In this document: positions 16,131 to 24,100 of the stretch, piece by piece | Layout: each line of letters starts with the position of its first letter | Numbering within the stretch: the first letter of the stretch is position 1 | From: Acidobacteria bacterium Mor1 | Lineage (GTDB): Bacteria; Acidobacteriota; Polarisedimenticolia; Polarisedimenticolales; Polarisedimenticolaceae | DNA length: 64,000 bases | NCBI GenBank assembly: GCA_001664505.1 | Contig: CP011806.1 | Location: 875,795-939,794 of the forward strand | Direction: 5' to 3' | Made by a program: the position numbers and the translations under genes | Notes under the pieces: generated by a model | What the model saw: the letters and a program-made list of their open reading frames with translations, nothing else | What the model was told of the DNA's origin: nothing | The model's database searches: none

Positions 16131-17935
16131 TGGACCTGGGCAGCCATCAGCGCCGCGAAACCGGGATCGGTCCGCACGTTGGCCAGATCGGGATCGCGCT
16201 CCAGGTGGCTCAGGTTGGCCCAACCGGCCGCCAACGCACGCTCCAGGTAACCCAGGGAACGCTGGACCTCGTCCTGCCTGGCCGCGGCGCAGGCGAGATC
16301 GTAGAGCGCGTTGCGGTCCTCCCCTCCGAGCTCGATGGCGGCATTGAGCAGGATCTCCGCCTTGGCGTGATCCCCGCCGAGGATATGCGCGGTGCCGGAC
16401 CAGTGCATCAGGTCGGGACGCAGCGGATAGCGTTTGATTGCCTCTACCGAGTGCCCCCGGGCGGTGCCGTCCCCGGTCGCCTCGTAGACCCAGAAGTAGA
16501 TCCAGTTGAACATGGCGGCCAGGTTCTGCGGGTGATCCTCGATCAGCAGACGAGAACGCCGGGCCTGCCGGATCACCCGGCCGGCCTGATAGTGATGACG
16601 GATGCGCTGCACCTCGCTGAGCACGCCGTTGCGCTCCCCTTCCTCGAGGGCCGGAGACATGCGGGGCTCGAAGTTCGCGGCCAGCCCGGCCTGGGTCAGG
16701 GCCTGCTGGATCTCGGCGCTGAGGGTGCGCTCGCGTCGCTGCGGCGCCCGCTCGGCGGCCAGGGCGCTCGCGGCGGAACCATCACCCGAGGCCAACTGAT
16801 CGGTGGCGAAGGATTGCCAACCGTCGCCGGCGTCGACCGCCGTCAGTGCCGGCCAGGCGAACTCGTCATCGGTGGCCCAGGTCCAGGCACGACGCACCCG
16901 ATCCGGCTCCGGGGACCCAGCCAGAAGGTCCACCCCTTCGACCTGATCTCCCAGGCTCACTCCCGCCAGGGACGCCAGGGTAGCCGTGACATCAGGCAAC
17001 CAGACCCGCGCGCCGGAGCGACCCGCCGGTTGCTCGGGAGCCCTGAGGATCAAGGGCACCTGCAGGGTCTCGGGGACCAGCCAGTAGGACGCCCCACGGC
17101 GACCGGGATCACGCACCCGGTCCTTGGCCTTGGCCGGCGGCGCCAGATCTTCATGGAGGACACCGTTGGTGCCTGCGACCACCACGGCTAGCCTGCCGGA
17201 CATGGGCTCGAGAGTATCGAGCAGCGCCGTGAGCGCCTTGTCGCTGGCCTCGACGCTCTGGGCGTAGGCCTGGGAAGATTCGTCGTAATTGCGGCCCGAG
17301 GTGACCACACCGTGGGGGTCACTCAAATGCACCCAGGCGAAGAACGGCTGGTCCGCCGGCTTGCTCTCGAACCAGAGATTGAACTTGTCCACCACCTCGC
17401 CATCGCTGACCCTGGATCGGATCGGGAAGTAGCGCAGAGGCCCTACATCCAGGTTGGCCGGTGCCTCGTACAACTCGAAGCCTTGATCGAGACCACACCC
17501 GGATTCAACCAGTGCGGTACCGCTGATCGCTACGGTGCTCCATCCTGCCTCGTTGAGCGCACCGGCCAGTGTCTGCTGCCCGCTCAGGGTGTCCCGGACG
17601 TCGTTCCAGACCCCGTGCCGGTCGGGAGCCATGCCGGTCATGAGTGAGGTCAGCGCCGGCCGTGTCATGGGCACCGGGGTTGACGCGTCGTCGAACACCA
17701 CCGACGAGGCAGCGAGCCGGTCCAGGCTCGGCGTCGGATGACTGCCGCCGAAGGTCGCGGACTGAGCCGTCCCCAGGTCCGCCAGGGTCACCAGGACGAT
17801 GCCGTCGACCTTGCGCTGGCTGCTCGCGGTCCCGGCTCCGTTGCCGCCGTCCGAAGCGCCGGTGCAGGCCGCAAACGATAGAAAGGACAGGAGAAGAGTG
17901 GGGATCAGTAGATAACGAAAAGGCATGGAATTCAT
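16127..17935 (-). CDS. Sulfatase-like TPR lipoprotein, probable pseudoenzyme
   Basis: 602-residue lipoprotein (SFLSFAACTG lipobox) with the same layout as the downstream gene: alkaline phosphatase-type domain, then helical repeats (about 400-600). The fold motifs are recognisable (IVLVTLADLG, TPVPMTRPALTSLMTGMAPDRHG, QVPLILRAPE), but the metal ligands are not. The usual Asp-Thr-x-Arg-Ala-Asp start reads VTLADLG, and the usual Asp-His-Gly reads VVVAGTNG. It therefore probably binds rather than hydrolyses, or partners the intact enzyme to which it is translationally coupled (ATGA). The start is the ATG at 17935, which gives a clean signal peptide; the frame extension to 18022 is proline/arginine-rich and unlike a signal. 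Confidence 0.75.
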   Translation of the reverse strand: MNSMPFRYLLIPTLLLSFLSFAACTGASDGGNGAGTASSQRKVDGIVLVTLADLGTAQSATFGGSHPTPSLDRLAASSVVFDDASTPVPMTRPALTSLMTGMAPDRHGVWNDVRDTLSGQQTLAGALNEAGWSTVAISGTALVESGCGLDQGFELYEAPANLDVGPLRYFPIRSRVSDGEVVDKFNLWFESKPADQPFFAWVHLSDPHGVVTSGRNYDESSQAYAQSVEASDKALTALLDTLEPMSGRLAVVVAGTNGVLHEDLAPPAKAKDRVRDPGRRGASYWLVPETLQVPLILRAPEQPAGRSGARVWLPDVTATLASLAGVSLGDQVEGVDLLAGSPEPDRVRRAWTWATDDEFAWPALTAVDAGDGWQSFATDQLASGDGSAASALAAERAPQRRERTLSAEIQQALTQAGLAANFEPRMSPALEEGERNGVLSEVQRIRHHYQAGRVIRQARRSRLLIEDHPQNLAAMFNWIYFWVYEATGDGTARGHSVEAIKRYPLRPDLMHWSGTAHILGGDHAKAEILLNAAIELGGEDRNALYDLACAAARQDEVQRSLGYLERALAAGWANLSHLERDPDLANVRTDPGFAALMAAQVQ

Positions 17936-18037
17936 GATAGTGAACCCGCCAGCAATCCTGCAAGGTGGTGTCTCGGGCCGTGGAACGCGAAGCCGTCGGG
18001 GGCAGCGCCCCGGACCGGCCAACGATGTGGACCGGGC

Positions 18038-18070
18038 AAAAAAAACCGCGGGGCCGAAGCCCCGCGGTTT
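18038..18070 (-). terminator. Rho-independent terminator with UUCG loop
   Basis: On the minus strand CCGCGGGGC, loop TTCG, GCCCCGCGG is followed by eight T residues: a perfect 9-bp stem, extended by three A-T pairs, closed by a C-UUCG-G tetraloop. It sits 28 bases after the stop at 18099 and ends the exported-protein transcription unit before the sulfatase-like operon. Confidence 0.9.
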
Positions 18071-18098
18071 GCTTTTGGTCGTCTATGCGGTGTAGTGA

Positions 18099-18959
18099 CT
18101 AGCGGGAGCGGGCGCGGATGCGGTCGAAGTTACCGGGACGATCGATCGGCTTGATGCGCGGATCGGCCAGGTTCGGATCGCACTCGACCTGCGTGGCCGG
18201 TCCCAGGAAGACCGGATCGCCGCCGTCGCTGATACCGGTGGCAACCCAGACATCCACGTTGGTGTCGGAGCAGTCGGCATCGACGGAGAACGCACCACCA
18301 CCAGCCGGAACGTTACCGGCGAGGGTCCAGCCGGCGGCCGGATCGCTCGAAGGCTCGGTGGCCGACGAGATGGTGTAGACGTTGATGTTCAGCGCCGGAG
18401 CGGAAGCGGTCTCACAGCTGATGTCGCCGGCGGTGGCCGACGGAATGTTGCCGGAGGTGTTCACGGTGCTGCCGGCACGACCGGAGCTGGTCACCTTGTA
18501 GACGGGCGGGACCACGCCGGTCATCGCGCCGCAGTTGGTGAAGTCGAAACGGTTCTGACGCATCGGGTCATCGTCGGTGGTGACACGGACGAAGGAGCCA
18601 CGGCCGTCGGTGCTGGAGGTGGTGGCCCACAGCTCGATGGTCATCGCACCGGAGGCGCAACCGGCGACACCGGCGGAACCCCAGTTACCGCTGGCGTAGA
18701 GACCCGGGTAGCCGGCGTAGTTGAACAGCCACTGCGAGACATCGTAGGTGCCGTTGTTGTTCATGGCCTTGCCGGAACCCGGCTCGTAGAAACCACCGGT
18801 GACGTCAGCCGGGTTGGTGGTGCCCATGTAGAAGTAGTTGTAGGTGCCGCCATCGAAGGTGGCGAAGCTCTTCGGCGGGCTGCAAACCGCAGCAGCCGGG
18901 CTGATGGCGGCGAAGAGAACCGCCGCAGCAATCACGCTAGGAACAATAAAACGTTTCAT
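18099..18959 (-). CDS. Exported protein of unknown function
   Basis: 286 residues. Signal peptide MKRFIVPSVIAAAVLFAA, cleavage probably after SPAAA. The mature part is rich in Gly, Ser, Thr, Asn and aromatic residues with about eight cysteines, looks beta-rich and has no motif I recognise; NNGTYDVSQWLFNYAGYPG and TIELWATTSSTDGRGSF are representative. The ATG at 18959 is preferred because GGGGG lies nine bases upstream; the in-frame ATG at 18968 abuts that SD. It follows the repeat protein at 18980 by 20 bases and is closed by a strong terminator, so the two are probably one transcript. Surface or secreted role presumed. Confidence 0.7.
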   Translation of the reverse strand: MKRFIVPSVIAAAVLFAAISPAAAVCSPPKSFATFDGGTYNYFYMGTTNPADVTGGFYEPGSGKAMNNNGTYDVSQWLFNYAGYPGLYASGNWGSAGVAGCASGAMTIELWATTSSTDGRGSFVRVTTDDDPMRQNRFDFTNCGAMTGVVPPVYKVTSSGRAGSTVNTSGNIPSATAGDISCETASAPALNINVYTISSATEPSSDPAAGWTLAGNVPAGGGAFSVDADCSDTNVDVWVATGISDGGDPVFLGPATQVECDPNLADPRIKPIDRPGNFDRIRARSR

Positions 18960-18979
18960 TACTGACATCCCCCTTAAGA

Positions 18980-19651
18980 CTAGAAGTGCGACGGAACGTG
19001 GTTGACGGTGCTGCTCATGCGGACGAAGACGCCTTCACCCGGGACCAGGGTGAACGGAGTCTGCGACTTCGCGCCCGAGAACGTATCGAAGCTATCGGTA
19101 GCTTCCAGGAACTGCGAAACGTCGAACACCGAACCCGCACCGATCGAGTTGATCAGGTCCTGGGCATCCGCGGCGGTGGTGTGGTACGGAACCGAGAAGA
19201 AGTTGTTCCCCGCGGCAGAACCGGCACCAGTCGCTTCCAGCGGAACCGTCAGGCCAGGATCATGGGAGCCGACCACGATGTAGTCGACGCCGGTGCTCAT
19301 GCGAATGAACACCGCCTCACCCGCAACCAGGTTGAAGTTCGTTTGCGACTTCGCGCCGGAATAGGTGTTGAAGCTGTCGGTGGACTCAACGAACTGCGAG
19401 ACGTCAAAGACGCCGCCGCCGCTCGCGGTCACATCGTCAATCAGGTCCTGAGCCGTGTCGATACCGGCCTGACGGTTGTACGGCAGAGCCAGCGAGTTGT
19501 TGCCGGCAGCCGAGGTACCGCCCGGCACGGCGTCGCCCGTCGCGGCCAGGTTGTAGTTGAGCTTGAAGCCCATGTTCGAAGCAAACAGAGCACCCGCGCC
19601 AACAACGGCCACGGCTACCAGTACTGCAACGACAAACGTCGATTTCCTCAT
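18980..19651 (-). CDS. Exported protein with two tandem about 75-residue repeats
   Basis: 223 residues: N-terminal signal or anchor (RKSTFVVAVLVAVAVVGAGALF) followed by two near-identical modules. Each has N-N-x-x-x-x-P-Y, a helix AQDLI, then FDVSQF-E-TDSF-T-SGAKSQT-F-LV-GE-VF-RMS. The first module ends in VDYIVVGSHDPG and the second at the C-terminus VNHVPSHF. No enzyme motif is visible. The ATG at 19651 has GGAGGAGTAGAGGA upstream; the longer frame to 19681 lacks an SD. It is preceded by a good sigma-70-type promoter and followed by the exported gene at 18099. A structural or appendage-like surface role is plausible but unproven. Confidence 0.72.
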   Translation of the reverse strand: MRKSTFVVAVLVAVAVVGAGALFASNMGFKLNYNLAATGDAVPGGTSAAGNNSLALPYNRQAGIDTAQDLIDDVTASGGGVFDVSQFVESTDSFNTYSGAKSQTNFNLVAGEAVFIRMSTGVDYIVVGSHDPGLTVPLEATGAGSAAGNNFFSVPYHTTAADAQDLINSIGAGSVFDVSQFLEATDSFDTFSGAKSQTPFTLVPGEGVFVRMSSTVNHVPSHF

Positions 19652-19748
19652 TTCCTCTACTCCTCCGATGGTCACACCCACACAGACAACCCGGAGATCC
19701 CCCCGCGGGCACCAAATACGGATGCACTTTCGGCCAAAGACGTCCGAG

Positions 19749-19776
19749 AATGTACCGGCATTCGGGAAGCCGTCAA
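19749..19776 (-). promoter_or_regulatory. Sigma-70-type promoter for the repeat-protein gene
   Basis: Minus strand TTGACG (19776-19771), 16-base spacer, TACATT (19754-19749). The expected transcript leader is about 90 bases. It lies just after the stop of the anti-sigma-like gene, so the exported genes need not depend on read-through from the sigma factor operon. Confidence 0.55.
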
Positions 19777-19838
19777 GGGGATTCTCCGCGCCCTTCTTGC
19801 TGCGGAGGTGACGAGATAGAACTTCATAATTCCAATAA

Positions 19839-20321
19839 CTAATTAATGCGGTAGAAGACCAGATTCGAACCGTTTTCCAGCTTCTCCGCGTACGAGTCGG
19901 TCACCTTGACCGCGGACGCGGGATCGAACCTGGTCGGATCTTCCGACCGGTTGACCGTGTGCTCCTCGGCCCCGTTGTCAATCGTGAACACCACCCGATC
20001 CCCGACCTTCAGGGCATGTACCTGGATGGCATCCGAACCCGGGCCGGGCTGGTTGCCCAGCATCGAACCGGTGGGGCCGAGAGAGACCAACAACGCCACG
20101 CCCAACGCCACCGGAGCGACCGCCGCGCCCAGCACCTGCCAGAACGGACGGAACAACGGTTGCGCCGGGCGAGTCTCCAGCCGCCCCTGAGCGGCCGCCG
20201 CCACGATAGAGGCCCGGGCATCGCCCGAGAGGCGCTCTTCTCGCGGCGCACGGGCAGCCCGGATCGCCTGATCCAGCAGGGCCGCTTTCGCCTTGTGCTC
20301 GCCTTGAGGTTGATGTCTCAT
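19839..20321 (-). CDS. Single-span membrane protein, candidate anti-sigma factor
   Basis: 160 residues: a short charged helical cytoplasmic part (KAKAALLDQAIRAARAPREERLS), one transmembrane helix (about 62-84, WQVLGAAVAPVALGVALLV) and a small outer domain (about 70 residues) containing KVGDRVVFTIDNG and EEHTVNRSE. The layout and position directly after an ECF sigma factor fit a cognate anti-sigma factor, but the zinc HxxxCxxC motif of ZAS-type anti-sigmas is absent, so this is inference from context. The ATG at 20321 has AGGAG seven bases upstream; the frame running on to 20378 overlaps the sigma factor end and lacks an SD. Confidence 0.6.
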   Translation of the reverse strand: MRHQPQGEHKAKAALLDQAIRAARAPREERLSGDARASIVAAAAQGRLETRPAQPLFRPFWQVLGAAVAPVALGVALLVSLGPTGSMLGNQPGPGSDAIQVHALKVGDRVVFTIDNGAEEHTVNRSEDPTRFDPASAVKVTDSYAEKLENGSNLVFYRIN

Positions 20322-20374
20322 CCCACTTCTCCTGTTCCTTACACCGGGGAATACCGGCGCGGAACGGGAAACGA

Positions 20375-21046
20375 TCAATCGCCCCCGACTTTTTTTTGCT
20401 CCGGAGGCGAAATCCCCCGGATCGAGGCCTGCTCCATCAATTCCTGGAGCCGGTTGCGGGCCCGGCCGAGGTGCCGGCGCACGGTGATGGAGGTGATCCC
20501 GAGGGCCCGGGCAACCTCCCGGGTATCGAGATCCTCCAGCTCACGCAGCACGAAGACGGCCCGCTCCCGGTCGGATAGTTGCTCCAGCGCACCCTCCAGG
20601 GCGCTGCGCAGGGCGTGGGCCTCGGCACTCTCCCCCAGACGGGTGTCCGCCGGCTCCCACTCGTCGAAGCCGTCCAGGGACTCCGCACCGGCCCCGCCCC
20701 GACTGCGGGAGCGGTAGTCGTGGGCTGCGTTGACGCTGATCTTGTAGATCCAGGAGTGAAAGGCCCGTCCCCGCCGGAAGCCGCGGAGATGGCGGAAGAC
20801 CCGCACGAAGACCTCCTGAGCGACATCTTCGCGATCCTGATGCGGGACTCCCATCAGCCGCAGCACCCTCAGGACGCGGCTCTCGTGACGCTCAATGAGC
20901 GTTTCAAGCGCGCGCACCTCGCCGTTTTGCGCTCGTTCGACGAGCACCAGATCGGTGGCATCGGGTTCGGGACGCAAGACCACGCGAAGCCCCCGCGACA
21001 CCGGCCAGGTCCCAGGGAGGCGCCGGCCGGGCGCACGATCCGCCAT
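20375..21046 (-). CDS. ECF-type RNA polymerase sigma factor
   Basis: 223-residue group 4 sigma factor directing RNA polymerase to an extracytoplasmic-response regulon. Region 2 (about 38-112) contains LIERHESRVLRVLRLMG, then QDREDVAQEVFVRVFRHL and HSWIYKISVNAAHD. Region 4 (about 150-210) contains LSDRERAVFVLRELEDLDTREVA followed by the helix-turn-helix ALGITSITVRRHLGRARNRL. An N-terminal arginine-rich stretch of about 30 residues is extra. AAGGGG lies six bases before the ATG. An 18-bp perfect palindrome sits immediately upstream of the SD. The gene follows the C25 peptidase by 73 bases on the same strand, so peptide-locus read-through into it is possible. Confidence 0.92.
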   Translation of the reverse strand: MADRAPGRRLPGTWPVSRGLRVVLRPEPDATDLVLVERAQNGEVRALETLIERHESRVLRVLRLMGVPHQDREDVAQEVFVRVFRHLRGFRRGRAFHSWIYKISVNAAHDYRSRSRGGAGAESLDGFDEWEPADTRLGESAEAHALRSALEGALEQLSDRERAVFVLRELEDLDTREVARALGITSITVRRHLGRARNRLQELMEQASIRGISPPEQKKVGGD

Positions 21047-21058
21047 GGTAACCCCTTC

Positions 21059-21076
21059 CGCCGGGGATCCCCGGCG
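21059..21076. repeat. 18-bp perfect palindrome upstream of the ECF sigma gene
   Basis: CGCCGGGGATCCCCGGCG, two perfect 9-base half-sites with no spacer, directly beside the SD of the sigma factor gene. It could be an operator or, in RNA, a hairpin that masks the SD. The high local GC means chance cannot be ruled out. Confidence 0.5.
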
Positions 21077-21119
21077 CGGCGTTACCGGCGCGCCATGGCG
21101 GCGGCCCGGTCCCCGCGAA

Positions 21120-24100
21120 TCAGAACGGGCTGCGGTTCCCCCGCCGGTCGACGCTGATCACCGTGTAGTACACGATGCCGCCCGGAGGCGAAATCTCAAC
21201 CTCCGTCACGGACAGGTTGTCGACCAGCGGCGTCGGGTCGTTACAGGTCGTGTCGAAGGAGTCGCAGAGCGAATCCCGGGAAATCGGACTGGCGCTCGAA
21301 TAGACCTCGTAGTGGTCGATCGTGAGCGGCGTGCCGTCGAAGTCCGCAGTCACCGGCGACCAGTTGAAGCGCAGATTCCCGCCGGACGGCTCACAGCTCT
21401 CGTCCACCGGGCACTCGCTGTCCAGCACGCAGGACTGCCCCGTCGTGACCGAGCAGGTCCCGACCTTGCCCACGATCAGGTCCGACACCGCGGCCGGGAG
21501 CTGATTGCCCAGCCCACCGCCGAACCCATCGTCATCGATCGCCCGCACCAGATAGTGCAGGTCGTCGGGAGAGCTCAGCGCCCCGGGATCGGTGAACGTC
21601 GTTTGCCCTCCGGGCACCGTCGCAATCCGGGTGGCCACCGTCGGAGCGAAATCCGGAGTGCTGCCCCGGTAGATCTCGTAGGAGCTCACCGTTTCGTTCT
21701 TGGCGTAGATGTCCAGGCTGACCGCGGACCAGGAAAGCACGGCGTCATTGCCGGACTTGTCCAGGGTCAGGTCACTGATGAATCCGGGGCTACGCAGGCC
21801 GAGAACCAGGGTCGGGCGACCCGAGACCTCCACCGAGGGCCCCGAGTCGAGATCGGAGCTATTGGTCGCCGTCACCACCACGTAGTAGTCGGCGCCGTTT
21901 TCAAGGCCGACGATGGCGTGACTCGTCTCGCCGAAATCCGCCGGTTCCGCGGTCGGCGTGCAGCCGGCGTTCTGGAAGCAGCCGGGTTCCTGACTGTAGT
22001 AGACGGTGTAGCGATCGACATCCAGCTCCGGGTTGGGATTCCAGGAGACGTCGAGGCGACCGCCGGTTTCGGCATCGGCCACCGCGACACCGGTCGGCTC
22101 GCTCGGCGGGTTGGGGTTGATCGGATTCGCCAGCACGCAATCGGCATCGCCGGGATCGGTATCGCAGGTGGCGTTGAAGTTCGATTGGGCGCTGTCGAAC
22201 CCATCGGCATCGACCGCCACTACGTAGTAGTAGTAGGTGCGGTTGTTATCGACGGTCGTGTCCGAGTAGACACAACGCGCCGGGTCCGGCGCGCCGCAAT
22301 CCACCGGCGAAGGGTTGACCCTGGCGTAGTTCTGGTTCTGCAGCAGGCTGCGATAGATGTCGTACTGCGCCCCGGCGGTGTCGCTGCGATCCCAGGAGAG
22401 ATCGACCACGAGACTGCCGTCAACGGTCTGAACGTCTGAAGCGGGCTCGACGGTGGGGAGCTGCAAACGGGTCGCGGGGTCGCCGAGCAGAACGTAGAAC
22501 TGACAAGCTTCGAAGAAATTCTGCGTACAGAAATCGGTGACGCTCTTCATCACGATCTTACCCAGGGTGCGTTCCTTGTTGCCGCCGAAGGCCTCGCCCC
22601 AGGTAGAGGTCGTCCCCTGCTCGCCGATGAAGCGACGCCCGAGCCCCGAGGGAGCGTAGAGCGCAATCGCGCCCCCATTGGCCGACTTGAGCCAACTCTC
22701 TCCCATGGACTGCAACGCCGTCGTGTGGAATCCACCGGTCAGACAGTTGTGCACCTGCACCCAGGGCAAGCGCAGGCCGTTGGTCAGGCCGCCCACTTCA
22801 TTGCGGCCCGAGCAGAACGGGCTGGAACTGTTGCCGCAAAACACCACGTCATCGGACCACAGATCGAAGTTGCCGTGGCCGATGAACTGCATCATCGCCG
22901 CGCCGTCGAAGCCGTCGTCTCCGTTGACGCCGTCTTCGATCGCCGACGTCATCGCCGAGGCGCCCACGGCGCAGCCGGGCAGGCTGCCGTTACAGAACTG
23001 AGGGTCGCTCCAGTAGCGCAAGCTCCGATCGGTATGCGGCGGACTCTTCATGTACGAGAGGCCCAGGTCGTTGATCCGCTCGAAGTCGGCGGTCTCGTCC
23101 AGGTCGACCACGCCGCCCCGCTCCTTGCCACGATCGGCAACCATCAGAGCATGGCGCTGCCACAGACCACTGACCGCAGACTGCTCGTAGTCCAACACCT
23201 TGTTGAGCTGGGTGTCGAGTTCCGATTCGGTGCGGGCACTGAGGCGCCCGATCATGAACTCGGGTTGATCGTCATCGCCGACCACGGCACCGAGCAGCGT
23301 ATCGCTGGCGTAGTACCCGATCGAGATATCGTCCTTGAACATGATCTTGGTCGGCACGAAGCTGCCGAAGGCCTCCCCGCCGAGGTAGTCCAGGGAGGCG
23401 TCTCCCAGCAACAGCACGTAGGAAGGCCGGGTCGCCCAGTTGTCGTAGGCATAGGCCAGCAGGCTTTGAATGCCCGGCGGCCCGTTAAAGCCGAAGTTGA
23501 AGTCGTCGTCGACATCGTCCATACAGGCAACGACGGACGATAGGCCCTGCTCGGCCGATCGGTAGGCCAGGAGCGCACTCAACTCGGTGTCCGCGCAGTT
23601 GGCCGGATCGTCGAGCAGACTGCGGTGGGCGATGACCAGAATGTCGCCGCCGGCGCTCTGGGCCAGATCGGACACCATATCCGCCTCGAAGTCGGAGCCG
23701 CTCGGCGTGCTCAGAGCTCCGGTGGCGAAGACGGCGAATCGCCGCGGGGCCCCGGACCCGGTGTCGTCGATGCGGAAGCGGACATCGACCGAGCCTGCGC
23801 CGCTGGTCGAGACTCCGGTCAGGCGCACCGGCTCGTCCACGATCCCGAAACCGGTACCGGCCAACGGCTGGGTCAACTCCCAGACCTCGACCTCGGTGGA
23901 AGACAGGCCGCTGACGATGAACTCGGCATCTTCATCGGGCCACTCGAAGACCAGGCTGTCGCCGAGGCTGGCGAAGGTCCGGTCGTACTCGACCTCGATG
24001 AAGTTCAACATCACCTGGTTCTGGGCGCCCACGACGGTCGGGGGCACGATCTCGACGGTCAGAGGGCTCGTGAGCTGCGCCCCGCCGGAGAAGCTCCAGG

